A DNA stretch of 64,000 nucleotides from contig CACEZK010000004.1 of assembly GCA_902564025.1 (NCBI GenBank), positions 1 through 64,000 of the forward strand. Reading direction: 5' to 3'. How positions within the stretch are numbered: the stretch's first letter is position 1; the number at the start of each line of letters is the position of its first letter. The DNA comes from an uncultured Pelagibacteraceae bacterium (GTDB lineage: Bacteria > Pseudomonadota > Alphaproteobacteria > Pelagibacterales > AG-422-B15). Under the pieces are notes generated by a model, which was not told where the DNA came from, did no database searches, and was given only the letters and a program-made list of their open reading frames with translations. The position numbers were made by a program, and so were the translations under genes. Of the stretch, positions 50,340 to 60,969 are shown piece after piece.

Positions 50340-51024
50340 TTTCGATTATTTCTCCTGTACCAGCTGCCTCTAAAATATAATTTACAATTTTAACAGCTAC
50401 ATCTTTTGGATCACTTATCTTAGATTTATCCTCGCCAGGCATTATTACATCTCTTAGTTTTGTATTAACGGCAAGTGGACAAAAAATATTTGTTTTTATA
50501 TTTGCACCTTTGTTTTCTTTTGAATAGGTCAATAAAAGCTCATTTAACGCTGTCATAATAGGCTGATAAATGCCCCAGTAATATTCTTTTGAAGGGTCTT
50601 TCAGTGAAGACACTGCAGCTATATAGGCATTATTTGAACTTTTGAGCAATGAATGAAAACTTTTAACCATTCTAAAATTTGATAAAAAATTCAAGTTTAT
50701 AATATTCTTAAAATTCTCAAGATCAATTGACTCAACAGGAGAAAGTTCGTTAATAATTCCTGCTGAAAGAACTAATGTATCCAAGGAAGTATCTTTGACC
50801 TGTATTTGTTTAGCCAAATTCTCAATTACATTTTCATCACATAAATTTAAAGGAACAATTGTACACTCACAGTTATTTTGAATTATTTTATCGTGAACAA
50901 TTTCTAGTTTTTGTACGTTTTGAGAACATATGTATATGTGTTTAGCATAGGTAGATAACTCTATTGAAATCTCTTTTCCTATTCCTGAGGACGCACCTGT
51001 TACAAGGCAGTTAAGTTTTTTCAT
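50332..51024 (-). CDS. SDR family oxidoreductase
   Basis: LVTGASSGIGKEISIEL, LVLSAGIINELSPV. Confidence 0.88.
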   Translation of the reverse strand: MKKLNCLVTGASSGIGKEISIELSTYAKHIYICSQNVQKLEIVHDKIIQNNCECTIVPLNLCDENVIENLAKQIQVKDTSLDTLVLSAGIINELSPVESIDLENFKNIINLNFLSNFRMVKSFHSLLKSSNNAYIAAVSSLKDPSKEYYWGIYQPIMTALNELLLTYSKENKGANIKTNIFCPLAVNTKLRDVIMPGEDKSKISDPKDVAVKIVNYILEAAGTGEIIEIT

Positions 51025-51040
51025 AGTTTAATGTATTAAA

Positions 51041-51559
51041 TTAAATTTCATTAATATTCCTTGGCATTTGATCAAGTAGGTCAACCCCGTAATTTACTAT
51101 CTCTTGAAAAGTACCTGATTTAATAATCTCTGGAATTAAATTAGAGGAAAAATTGCTATTTATGAAAAAAATTATAAGAATAAAAATTATATATCCCCGT
51201 AAAATTCCAAGCACACCACCGAAGGACACGTCAATAAATAAAGATTTCCTAGGTTGTAATATTCCAATAATCATACGATTAATAAATGATATTAAAATAT
51301 AGGCTGTAATTAAAGTGAAGAAAAATATTAGTATATCAGAAAGAGTTTGATTAAGTATATATTGGTCAAAGAACGGCCTTAAAATATCAAAACAATTTTT
51401 TATTAAATAAAAGATAATTATCCATTTTATAAGATTTAATAAGCTTTTTATTAATCCATTTTTTACTCCAAATATAAAAGAAACTAAGATAACTAATAAA
51501 AAAATAAGATCATAAGGATTCAATAACTGAGCAAGATTTAAATTCATTATTTTATTCAA
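51041..51559 (-). CDS. CvpA family protein
   Basis: LNPYDLIFLLVILVSFIFGVKNGLIKSLLNL...FIDVSFGGVLGILRGYII. Confidence 0.82.
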   Translation of the reverse strand: MNKIMNLNLAQLLNPYDLIFLLVILVSFIFGVKNGLIKSLLNLIKWIIIFYLIKNCFDILRPFFDQYILNQTLSDILIFFFTLITAYILISFINRMIIGILQPRKSLFIDVSFGGVLGILRGYIIFILIIFFINSNFSSNLIPEIIKSGTFQEIVNYGVDLLDQMPRNINEI

Positions 51560-53985
51560 TTAAGTTTTTTTATTAGAACTGGTAATAGTGTAAGACTTCC
51601 AAAAAGTGCAACAAGCATTGCAAGCGCAGTAAATATACCAAAATAAATAGTTGGGTAGAAGTTTGAAAATATCAAAATAGAAAAACCAGCAATTATAGTA
51701 TATGAAGTATTTTTAATTGCCACACCAACAGTTTCATTGCACTTGATTATAGCTTCATCGTGATTGCCGTTGCTTAACAATATATGCTCTCGATACCTAT
51801 AAATATAGTGTATACAATTATCTACAGCAATTCCGATAGTAATTGCAGCAATTGTGATAGTCATTAGATCTAGAGGAATAGATAGTAGTCCCATTGTTCC
51901 AAGTATTACAAAGCACGCAATCAGATTAGGTGTAATGGCGGCTAAAGCAGTCTTTAAAGATTTAAATAAAAAAAATAGCATTAAAAAAATACCCAAGAGA
52001 ACTATAGATAATGTTTTTATTTGGGAGTCAAACAGACTTTGAAGCATATTATTGTATAGAATCAAGATTCCCGTAGTTGAAACATCGATATTTGTTTTAG
52101 AGTAATTATTGTATATATAGTCATTAAGATCTTTGATGAAAAGTGACCTATTTAGTTGAGGATGTGTATCAATAATTCTCATAGTAATTCTTGCTTGATT
52201 TTTATCTAGTAATACATACGGTTTGATAATTTGATCTTTAAGGTCATTTGGCAATTTTTTATAGAGAACGGAAAGTTCAAGAGTATCAAATTCTTTATTT
52301 GCATTAAGTTTTTCAGCCGTCCTAACTATTGAAGCAAGAGATAAAACCTTGCCAGCAAAAGAATATTGCTCTAGGTGATCATGAATTTTTTTAATAACAT
52401 TAACCTTTTCTTCAGTAAACCAATAATCCGCAGGATCATATTCAATACCAAAATCAAGAAAATCTTCTTCAAAATCTTCCTCAACCGCATCGTTCGCTAC
52501 TGAATTAAAGTTTATTACTAAATCCAAGGGTGTTGTTCCGCCAAGTTTATCATCAATTAATTTCATGCCTTTATAGATTTCAGTTTCTTTTTTAAAATAA
52601 TCAACAAAACTGTTTTCAACCTTTAATTTAGTGGCGCCGTATATTCCTAAGCAAAAGATAAATATAAATAGAGTTAATAAAATATTAGGAGATTTTATTG
52701 CTAAAGATGTGAATATACTTTCTTTTTGATTAAGGTAAGTATGGTTTGTTGTATTAAGATTAAGAAGAAATATAACAACTGGCAAAAATGAAAAACTTGT
52801 AATGTAAGTTATTATTATGCCAACACACATCATTAAGCCAAAATCCATAACTGGCTTTATTCCGCTTGTATAGAGAGTCGCAAATGCAAATGTAGTTGTC
52901 AATGCTGCAAATAGACATGGCTTATACATGTTTTTAATCGTCAGCAAAAGAGCATGCTTAATAGATTTTTCATTATCTTGCATTATGAATTGTCTATATC
53001 TAACTACGATATGTACAGTCATTGATAGTGATAAAATTAAAATCAACATTATGAAGTTTGACGAAATAACAGTTACTTTCCAATCCATCAAAGATACGGT
53101 GCCTATCATCACAATTAATGAAGCTAAGCAATTAGATATACATGCAAGCATCCATACTGGATTTTTAAAAACTATGAAGAGGACTGCTAAAATAAAAAAA
53201 AGAGCACCAAATCCAAATACGACTATATCATTTTTAACGTATGTTATTGTATCGTCTGCAATCATGGATACCCCACCGAGATGCATATCTAGTTTATTTT
53301 CAAATGTATTTATTATCTTCCTTATTTCGCTAATATTATTATGACGCTTTTCATCAAAATTTTTTTTACTTATCTGATAATCTAAATTAATTCTTTTTAA
53401 TTTATCTTTATCCTCTTTTGAGGGTTCATCTAAATTTCTAAGCCTTTCTCTTTCTTGAATTAAGAATTCATGTTTTTCATCTTTTTTAAAGTTAATTAGT
53501 ACAGCAGTACTTGATGCATCTTCACTGATTATAAGATTTTTAAAAATAGGACTATTTAATAATTCTTTTTCAGCATCAATCAAATCAACGCCCGGAGATT
53601 CAATTGTCAGAACTTCATTAATTAAGTCTGTTAGGCTTTGATCATTTACTTCTAATAATGGTACATCAAAAATAGACTGAATACTTTCAACCCAATTTAA
53701 TTTGTCAATTCTATCAATAAACAATTTTATCTGATTTAAATTATTTTTTGTTAGGATCTTTTTTTCATCTGTAAAAGTAACAATTAAAAAATCATTTGAT
53801 CCATAGTCATCTATAACTAATCTATATTTTTTAAGGTCTTCGTCTTGTTCCAAGATTAAAGTATCTGATGATGCATCAAGCTGAAAATCTTTCGCACTAT
53901 AGGCAAAAAATGAAATTATCAATAATAAAACGACTAAGGAGGTGTTTCTGTATTGATTGAATAGAATTAAATAAAATTTTTCCAT
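51556..53985 (-). CDS. MMPL/RND superfamily transporter
   Basis: 809 aa, two repeats of N-terminal TM plus six-TM bundle; IGIAVDNCIHYIYRYRE. Confidence 0.88.
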   Translation of the reverse strand: MEKFYLILFNQYRNTSLVVLLLIISFFAYSAKDFQLDASSDTLILEQDEDLKKYRLVIDDYGSNDFLIVTFTDEKKILTKNNLNQIKLFIDRIDKLNWVESIQSIFDVPLLEVNDQSLTDLINEVLTIESPGVDLIDAEKELLNSPIFKNLIISEDASSTAVLINFKKDEKHEFLIQERERLRNLDEPSKEDKDKLKRINLDYQISKKNFDEKRHNNISEIRKIINTFENKLDMHLGGVSMIADDTITYVKNDIVVFGFGALFFILAVLFIVFKNPVWMLACISNCLASLIVMIGTVSLMDWKVTVISSNFIMLILILSLSMTVHIVVRYRQFIMQDNEKSIKHALLLTIKNMYKPCLFAALTTTFAFATLYTSGIKPVMDFGLMMCVGIIITYITSFSFLPVVIFLLNLNTTNHTYLNQKESIFTSLAIKSPNILLTLFIFIFCLGIYGATKLKVENSFVDYFKKETEIYKGMKLIDDKLGGTTPLDLVINFNSVANDAVEEDFEEDFLDFGIEYDPADYWFTEEKVNVIKKIHDHLEQYSFAGKVLSLASIVRTAEKLNANKEFDTLELSVLYKKLPNDLKDQIIKPYVLLDKNQARITMRIIDTHPQLNRSLFIKDLNDYIYNNYSKTNIDVSTTGILILYNNMLQSLFDSQIKTLSIVLLGIFLMLFFLFKSLKTALAAITPNLIACFVILGTMGLLSIPLDLMTITIAAITIGIAVDNCIHYIYRYREHILLSNGNHDEAIIKCNETVGVAIKNTSYTIIAGFSILIFSNFYPTIYFGIFTALAMLVALFGSLTLLPVLIKKLN

Positions 53986-53988
53986 TTA

Positions 53989-55089
53989 TTATGAAATATA
54001 TCTTCTTTCATATCTTTTGCCTAGATTAGTTAGTATCTCATAAGGAATAGTGTTAATTATCTTTGCAATGGTATTTATTGAATACTTACTTCCAATTACT
54101 TCAAATTCTTCATTCATTATATTTTTTTTTGTTTTTACGTTTGTTAAGTCGATTGTTATCAAGTCCATAGAAACTCTGCCCACCAAATTAATTTTTTTAT
54201 CTCCCAGTAATATTTTATAATTGTTTGAAAAAAGGCGATTAAAACCGTCTGCATAACCAAAGCCAAGAGTTCCAATTTTCATTTTTGATTTTGCCTTAAA
54301 AGTTGCTCCATATCCTATTGTATCACCTTTATATATTTCTCTTATTTGGATTAGATTTGCTTTTATAGAAACAACATTTTCATAAATAATTTTTTCATTT
54401 ATTTGACATTGGCCCCCATAAAGTGAGATTCCAGGCCTTACCATATCAAAATGATATTTTTTACCCAGCAATATCCCCGCAGAATTAGACAAACTACACA
54501 AACAATTAGGAAAATAAGACTTAATATAATTAAATTTATTTAGTTGTATTTTATTCAATTTTGACTTTTTATCATCAGCGCAAGATAGATGACTCATTAT
54601 TAATCGAACTTTTGATTTTTTGATGAATAATGCTTTATGTTTTATTAGATTTTCTGTTTCATTTTGATCAAGACCAAGACGTGACATTCCAGTATCAAAG
54701 TGAATTGCGATATTAAGAAAACAATTATTTTCTTTTTGATATTTTTCTATTTTTTTTAATTGTGCAAGGTTATTAATAACGGGAATTAAATGAAACTTAC
54801 GAATATATTTTAATTCGTTTGTTACCAATCCATTTAAAATAAAAATAAATATTTTTTTATTTAATTTACGTAAATAAATTGCCTCGTTTGTAGTGGCAAC
54901 AAAAAAATACTTGCAACCCTTTTTTATAAGGCTATTAACGACTTGATTAGCACCTAATCCATAGGCATTAGCTTTCACTGTAGCTGCAATTATACATTTT
55001 TTTCCAACGATTTGCTTTATGATCTTATAGTTTTTATTAATTGCTTTTAAGTTAATGTCTAGAAATGTATTTTTATCAACATTAATCAT
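53989..55089 (-). CDS. alr: Alanine racemase
   Basis: IAATVKANAYGLGANQVV, HFDTGMSRLGL, MVRPGISLYGG, GRVSMDLITIDLT. Confidence 0.95.
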   Translation of the reverse strand: MINVDKNTFLDINLKAINKNYKIIKQIVGKKCIIAATVKANAYGLGANQVVNSLIKKGCKYFFVATTNEAIYLRKLNKKIFIFILNGLVTNELKYIRKFHLIPVINNLAQLKKIEKYQKENNCFLNIAIHFDTGMSRLGLDQNETENLIKHKALFIKKSKVRLIMSHLSCADDKKSKLNKIQLNKFNYIKSYFPNCLCSLSNSAGILLGKKYHFDMVRPGISLYGGQCQINEKIIYENVVSIKANLIQIREIYKGDTIGYGATFKAKSKMKIGTLGFGYADGFNRLFSNNYKILLGDKKINLVGRVSMDLITIDLTNVKTKKNIMNEEFEVIGSKYSINTIAKIINTIPYEILTNLGKRYERRYIS

Positions 55090-55098
55090 TCTTGAAAT

Positions 55099-56556
55099 TT
55101 ATTCGTAGTTGTTGGTGTGATCTTTGCTAATAAAATTTCCAAATCTAGTATACTTTGCATCAAAGCTTAATTTTATATTGCCTGTTGGTCCATGTCTTTG
55201 TTTCATAATAAGTAAATCAGCTTGACCATGTATCTCGTCCATTTTTTGTTGCCACTCTATGAATTCAGCAGTTCCTGGAGATGGGGCGTTTTTTTCTAGA
55301 TAATATTCTTCTCTAAATATAAACATTACTACGTCTGAGTCCTGCTCAATTGATCCAGACTCTCTGAGATCGGACAACTGCGGTTTTTTATCTTCTCTTT
55401 GTTCAACTTGCCTAGACAGCTGTGATAAGGCAATAATAGGTATATTTAATTCTTTTGCTAGAGCCTTTAGTCCTTGTGTTATTTCTGAAATTTCTAAAAC
55501 TCTTGACTCATTTCTAGATGTTTTACTTGGCCTTAATAGCTGTAAATAGTCAATTACTATTACGCCAAGTCCATTTTTTCTTTTTAATCGTCTCGCCCTT
55601 GACGATAATGTTCCAATGTTTACAGCTGCTGTATCATCTATAAAAAGAGGTATTTCTAAAATGTCTTTTGATACCGATACTAAATTATCCAAATCACTTT
55701 CAGACAAATTTCCTCTTCTTATATCATTTGAACTAATTTTTGCTTGCTCTGATAAAATTCTCCTAGCTAATTGCTCTGATGACATTTCAAGTGAAAAAAA
55801 TAAGACACTTGAGTTTGCCTCTTTTTCAATATGTGCATTTCTTGCGATATTAAAAGCTATATTTGTTGCAAGTGAAGTTTTTCCCATCGATGGTCTACCA
55901 GCTATTATTATTAAATCTGAAGGATGAAATCCACCAAGCTTTGCGTCAAGATCAGTAAAGTCAGACGAAATTCCAACTACACTGCTATCTTTTTCAAATG
56001 CTTTTTTTGCTAATTCTACTGCTTCTTCAACTGAACTTTGAAATGTTTGAATATTATTTTGTGAAGCACCAGTTTCTGAAATTTGATAGAGGTTTTTTTC
56101 GGTTTCTTCAATCAAATCTTCTGGTTTTGTTTCCATTCCACTCTCTATTGCATCATGTTGAACTTTTCCTCCTAATTCAAATAAGCCTCTTCTAACTGCT
56201 AAATTATAAATAATTTGTGCGTAGTTCTTCGCGTAATCAAGAGAAACCGCTGAATTAGCAAGCCTAACTAAATAATTTGATCCTCCAATTTCCTCTAAAT
56301 TCTTTTCAACCTCAAAAAAACTTTTGAGAGTTATTGGCGTAGCAATCTTTCCCTGTGAAATCATTTTACTTATCACGCTATATATCAATCCATGAATTGG
56401 TTCATAAAAGTGGTCAGAATTTATAGTTTCTGAAATATCAAAAAAAATTTCATTATTTAGTAAAATTGAACCTAGAATACCTTGCTCGGCCTCAATATTA
56501 TGAGGCAACTCTTTTAAATTTATACTATTGTTTTGAAACTGAAATGATGAAGACAT
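55099..56556 (-). CDS. dnaB: Replicative DNA helicase
   Basis: LPHNIEAEQGILGSILL, IIAGRPSMGKTSLATNIAFNIA, VIDYLQLLRPS. Confidence 0.98.
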   Translation of the reverse strand: MSSSFQFQNNSINLKELPHNIEAEQGILGSILLNNEIFFDISETINSDHFYEPIHGLIYSVISKMISQGKIATPITLKSFFEVEKNLEEIGGSNYLVRLANSAVSLDYAKNYAQIIYNLAVRRGLFELGGKVQHDAIESGMETKPEDLIEETEKNLYQISETGASQNNIQTFQSSVEEAVELAKKAFEKDSSVVGISSDFTDLDAKLGGFHPSDLIIIAGRPSMGKTSLATNIAFNIARNAHIEKEANSSVLFFSLEMSSEQLARRILSEQAKISSNDIRRGNLSESDLDNLVSVSKDILEIPLFIDDTAAVNIGTLSSRARRLKRKNGLGVIVIDYLQLLRPSKTSRNESRVLEISEITQGLKALAKELNIPIIALSQLSRQVEQREDKKPQLSDLRESGSIEQDSDVVMFIFREEYYLEKNAPSPGTAEFIEWQQKMDEIHGQADLLIMKQRHGPTGNIKLSFDAKYTRFGNFISKDHTNNYE

Positions 56557-56706
56557 ACTTTATCATACATAATATTAAAATTACTCATCTGTCAGTAGGT
56601 TTTATTTAAAAGATATTAACAGAAATTAAATTTTGTTAATATTAGAATTTAGTGAAGACTCTTGGCAGAAACACCTATTAAATAATTGAAATATTAAGAA
56701 ATTGCA

Positions 56707-57153
56707 CTAGACTTTTTTAATAACATTTAGTTTGATATCAACAGATATTTCGTCATAAAGCCTCAATGTAACAATATGTTCACCTAACTTCTTTATATTA
56801 GTTGTAATTATATTAGTTGCGTCGAGCTCTATTAGGTGTTCTTTTCTGAAGCTTTCATAGATTTGTTTAGCACCTAAGTTGCCATACAAGTTACCTTCTT
56901 CATTTGCCTCAATCTGAATAGTAATTTCTTTACTTTCTAATTTAGACTTTAATTCAGTAGCTTCATTTATTTTTCTTAGGTTATTGTCATTGATTTGTGA
57001 CATCTTAGAAGCTAGATTATTTTTATTCTTTTTGTTAGCAATAATTGCCTTTTTCATTGGTATAAGGAAATTATTTGCAAATCCATCTTTTACTGAGACA
57101 ATCTCTCCCGCTTTACCTATTTTATTTAATGTTTCTAAAAGAATGATTTCCAT
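56707..57153 (-). CDS. rplI: 50S ribosomal protein L9
   Basis: MEIILLETLNKIGKAGEIVSVKDGFANNFLIPMKKAI; start re-set to MEIILLE. Confidence 0.95.
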   Translation of the reverse strand: MEIILLETLNKIGKAGEIVSVKDGFANNFLIPMKKAIIANKKNKNNLASKMSQINDNNLRKINEATELKSKLESKEITIQIEANEEGNLYGNLGAKQIYESFRKEHLIELDATNIITTNIKKLGEHIVTLRLYDEISVDIKLNVIKKV

Positions 57154-57154
57154 C

Positions 57155-57349
57155 TTATTTACCGGTGTAGGGAAGTAAAGCCAGGTATCTAGCTCTTTTG
57201 ATTGCATTTGATAAGTCCTTTTGTTTTTTAATAGAGATATAACTTATACGTCTTGGTGTTATTTTACCTTTTTCTGATATAAATTTTCTTAGACTTAAAA
57301 TATCCTTATAATCAAAAGTATTATCATTTTTTTTTAAATTTTTATTCAT
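57155..57349 (-). CDS. rpsR: 30S ribosomal protein S18
   Basis: [50 protein letters not shown]. Confidence 0.97.
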   Translation of the reverse strand: MNKNLKKNDNTFDYKDILSLRKFISEKGKITPRRISYISIKKQKDLSNAIKRARYLALLPYTGK

Positions 57350-57360
57350 ATATGAATTAA

Positions 57361-57687
57361 TTAGTCCTTATTCTTTATCATAGTTGTGGGCGTATCGCAG
57401 AATTCTTTTACCTTTATTGATAAATAGCGTATTATTTTTTCATTCAAATTAAGTTTAGAATTGAGATCTTTAATATTATTTTGAGGCAATTCAATATTCA
57501 TGAATTCATAAAATGCTTTTTTATTTTCTTTAATTGGATAAGCAAGATTTCTAAGGCCCCAACTTTCTTTATAAACTACACTACCTTGCATTTCTTCTAA
57601 AGTTTGTTCGTGTGCTTTCAGTGCATCTTCTAGGTCTGAAGAGCTTAAATCCTGTCTTAGCATAATAATGTGTTCAAATAGTGCCAT
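57361..57687 (-). CDS. rpsF: 30S ribosomal protein S6
   Basis: [22 protein letters not shown]...[24 protein letters not shown]. Confidence 0.97.
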   Translation of the reverse strand: MALFEHIIMLRQDLSSSDLEDALKAHEQTLEEMQGSVVYKESWGLRNLAYPIKENKKAFYEFMNIELPQNNIKDLNSKLNLNEKIIRYLSIKVKEFCDTPTTMIKNKD

Positions 57688-57760
57688 TTATATTTTGTAT
57701 TTGATGTTAAAAATGGAATAAATATTCTATAATCATCTTTTAAGCAAGCATTCTTTTTTA

Positions 57761-58699
57761 ATGAAAACAGCATTAATTTTTCCAGGACAAGGGTCTCAAT
57801 GTGTTGGAATGGGACATGATTTTTATCTAAAATACGATGTTTCGAGGCACATATTTGAAAAGCTTAACATAATAATTGAGAGAGATATGTCTAATTTAAT
57901 TTTTTCAGGTGATGAAAAAGAACTTTTGAAAACTGAAAACTCTCAGCCCGCTATTATGGCTACCAGCATTGCTATCTTTGAAGCCTTAAAATTTGAAAAT
58001 CTCCTTAGCCTTGACTTATACTGTTGTGTGGCAGGCCATTCTCTTGGTGAATACAGTGCATTAGTTGTTAACGAAAGTCTTAAGTTTGAAGAGTCTGTAA
58101 AGCTTCTGAAATTTCGATCAAAAGTAATGCAGGATAGTATGCCTATCGGTTCGGGAGGAATGGTGGCCTTAATAGGTTGTTCTGAGGAGGTTCTTGCTAA
58201 TTCTCTTATAAGTGCTAAAAATTATGGTCAGATCTTTATTGCAAATGATAATGCGAACGGTCAGATAGTTTTAAGTGGAGAAACAGCAGCTATTGAATAT
58301 ATTTTATCCAATTCAAAATTATTAAAAATAAAAAGAGCTATTAAATTACCAGTAAGTGCGCCGTTTCATTGCCAGCTTATTAAGAGTGCTTCAACAGCAA
58401 TGAAAAAAGAGATATCTGAATATACATTCTACCCATTCACTGTTCCTCTTTATTCCAATGTAACTGCAGTCAAATGTAATGAAAAAGAAATTGCAGATTT
58501 ATTAATTAATCAAATCATCTCAAGAGTGAGGTGGCGTGAAATAATTGAAAACATGATAAATGATGGAATTAATAACTTTATAGAAATAGGACCTGGTAAT
58601 GTACTAACAAATTTAGTTAAGAGATCTTCGAAAGATGTGAATGCAATTTCAATAAGTAAGTTGGAAGATTTGGAAAAATTAGATAATATAAAGTTATGA
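57761..58699 (+). CDS. fabD: Malonyl CoA-acyl carrier protein transacylase
   Basis: LIFPGQGSQCVGMG, VAGHSLGEYSALV, VSAPFHCQLI. Confidence 0.97.
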   Translation: MKTALIFPGQGSQCVGMGHDFYLKYDVSRHIFEKLNIIIERDMSNLIFSGDEKELLKTENSQPAIMATSIAIFEALKFENLLSLDLYCCVAGHSLGEYSALVVNESLKFEESVKLLKFRSKVMQDSMPIGSGGMVALIGCSEEVLANSLISAKNYGQIFIANDNANGQIVLSGETAAIEYILSNSKLLKIKRAIKLPVSAPFHCQLIKSASTAMKKEISEYTFYPFTVPLYSNVTAVKCNEKEIADLLINQIISRVRWREIIENMINDGINNFIEIGPGNVLTNLVKRSSKDVNAISISKLEDLEKLDNIKL

Positions 58700-59415
58700 A
58701 AAACATTTTAATTACCGGGGCAACAGGAGGTATTGGTCAATCCTTGGTAAAATTATTTCATTCTAAAGGATATGTAATTTGCGCAACTGGAACAAACAGT
58801 GAAAAATTAAATTTATTAGAGAAATCCTTTAAAGATAGATTTAAAGCAATCAAATGTAATCTTACTAATCATGCTGAAATTGAAGAACTTGTTCTAAAAT
58901 CAAAAGAATTTTACGGTATTACAAATATTTTAATAAATAATGCAGGTATAACTAAAGATAATCTTTTTATAAGAATAAAGGATAATGAATGGAACGATGT
59001 GATAGATCTTAATTTAAACTCAAACTATAAATTAAGTAAAATCATTTTAAAAGATATGATAAAACATAAGTGGGGAAGAATTGTTAATATTTCCTCAGAT
59101 GCAGCTAAATTGGGTAATCCAGGCCAATCAAATTATGTGGCCGCTAAAGCCGCCGTTGAAGGCATGACAAGATCAATTGCAAATGAGGTAGCGTCAAGGG
59201 GAATAACTGTAAACTGTGTAGCTCCAGGTTTTGTAAATACTGAAATTCTGGATACAATAGATGAAAAAAAACTCATCATGATGAAGGAAAAGATACCGCT
59301 CGGTCGAATTGGTATAGCTAATGAAATCGCAGCTGCAGTATATTTTCTTTCTTCAGAAGAATCATCATATATTACCGGTCAAGTGCTTCATGTTAATGGC
59401 GGCTTGACAATGTGA
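58696..59415 (+). CDS. fabG: 3-oxoacyl-ACP reductase
   Basis: LITGATGGIGQSL, INNAGITKDNLFIRIKDNEWNDVIDLNL, YVAAKAAVEGMTRSIANEVASRGITVNCVAPGF. Confidence 0.97.
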   Translation: MKNILITGATGGIGQSLVKLFHSKGYVICATGTNSEKLNLLEKSFKDRFKAIKCNLTNHAEIEELVLKSKEFYGITNILINNAGITKDNLFIRIKDNEWNDVIDLNLNSNYKLSKIILKDMIKHKWGRIVNISSDAAKLGNPGQSNYVAAKAAVEGMTRSIANEVASRGITVNCVAPGFVNTEILDTIDEKKLIMMKEKIPLGRIGIANEIAAAVYFLSSEESSYITGQVLHVNGGLTM

Positions 59416-59457
59416 TGCATATCGTAATAAATATTAATTAAATACGTAGGAGTATAT

Positions 59458-59691
59458 ATGAGTGAAGTTGCTGACAAAGTAAAAAAAATTATCGCTGAAC
59501 ATTTAGGTATTGATGATATGGAAAAGATAACTGAGAATGCAAAATTTATCGATGACCTTGGGGCAGATAGCTTGGATACAGTTGAATTGGTAATGGCATT
59601 TGAAGAGGCTTTTGATGTGGAAATACCTGACGAAAAAGCTGAGACAATACTTACAGTAGGCGATGCCATTTCGCATTTAGAGTCAAAATAA
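59458..59691 (+). CDS. acpP: Acyl carrier protein
   Basis: [31 protein letters not shown] phosphopantetheine site DSL. Confidence 0.99.
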   Translation: MSEVADKVKKIIAEHLGIDDMEKITENAKFIDDLGADSLDTVELVMAFEEAFDVEIPDEKAETILTVGDAISHLESK

Positions 59692-59700
59692 AAATCAAAA

Positions 59701-60969
59701 ATGAAAAGAGTTGCAGTTACTGGCATGGGGTTAGTGACTCCTTTAGGCTGTGGAGTATCTGTGAATTGGGAAAAATTAATCTCAGGAGTATCTGGCGCTA
59801 AAAAAATAAGTAAATTTGATGTATCGAATCATAAGTGTCAGGTAGCTTGTGAAGTTCCTCAGGATAAAGAAACACAGAGTTCATTTATAGCTGAAAAATG
59901 GATTGATAAAAAAGAAATTAAAAAAATCGATGAATTTATAAAATTTACACTGGCTGCTGGAGAGGAAGCTTTTCAACAAAGTAATTTAATTTCTATCAAC
60001 GATCCAGAATCGTATCGTGCAGGTTGTATAATCGGATCAGGAATGGGTGGTCTACCGGGCATTGAGGAAACATCAATAACTTATAATAGTGGAAAAAAAA
60101 TAAGTCCATTTTTTATAACTGGAAGAATTATAAATATGTCCTCTGGATATTTGTCGATTAAATACAATCTTAAAGGACCAAACTACTCAACTGTTTCAGC
60201 TTGCGCTTCTTCAGCGCACGCAATCGGTGAGTCTTTTAGACTTATTCAGCATGGTCAAGCAGATATCATGATGACTGGTGGCTCAGAGGCAACAATTAGT
60301 CCTATTGGAATTGAAGGGTTTACCGCCTGTAAAGCTCTTAGTACTAAATATAATAATAATCCTGAAATTGCATCTAGGCCATTTGACGAATTAAGAGATG
60401 GTTTTGTAATGGGTGAAGGAGCAGCAATACTTATATTAGAGGAGATGGAACATGCAATTAACCGTAATGCACAAATACTTGGTGAAATAATAGGTTACGG
60501 AATGTCATCTGATGCATACCACTACACTTTACCAGAACCATCAGGAGATGGTGCATTCAGAGCAATGAATACCGCATTAAATGATGCAATGATTGATGCA
60601 AAAGAAATTGATTATATAAATGCGCATGGAACCTCTACGCCCTCTGGAGATAAAGTTGAGGCAAAAGCAATTGATAGATTGTTTAAAGATAACAAAACAA
60701 AAGTTAATGTCTCATCAACCAAGTCCCAAATAGGACATTTATTAGGTGCAGCGGGAGGTGTTGAGGCGTGCTACTCAATTTTGTGCTTAAATAAGAATCA
60801 AGTTCCTTACAATATTAATTTAGAAAATGAAATCGAAACAAAAAATATAAACTTTATAAAAGAAATGCCACTAAAACTAGATGTTAAATATGTATTATCA
60901 AATTCATTTGGATTTGGTGGCACAAACGTTTCCTTAGTATTAAAGAAATTCAATGAAAGCAATCCATAG
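59701..60969 (+). CDS. fabF: Beta-ketoacyl-ACP synthase II
   Basis: AVTGMGLVTPLGCGV, STVSACASSAHAIGESFRLI, NAHGTSTPSGDKVE, KSQIGHLLGAAGGVE. Confidence 0.98.
   Translation: MKRVAVTGMGLVTPLGCGVSVNWEKLISGVSGAKKISKFDVSNHKCQVACEVPQDKETQSSFIAEKWIDKKEIKKIDEFIKFTLAAGEEAFQQSNLISINDPESYRAGCIIGSGMGGLPGIEETSITYNSGKKISPFFITGRIINMSSGYLSIKYNLKGPNYSTVSACASSAHAIGESFRLIQHGQADIMMTGGSEATISPIGIEGFTACKALSTKYNNNPEIASRPFDELRDGFVMGEGAAILILEEMEHAINRNAQILGEIIGYGMSSDAYHYTLPEPSGDGAFRAMNTALNDAMIDAKEIDYINAHGTSTPSGDKVEAKAIDRLFKDNKTKVNVSSTKSQIGHLLGAAGGVEACYSILCLNKNQVPYNINLENEIETKNINFIKEMPLKLDVKYVLSNSFGFGGTNVSLVLKKFNESNP

Noticed and set aside
59388-59726. 112-aa minus-strand ORF covering acpP
   Set aside because: Reverse-strand shadow of acpP and flanks.
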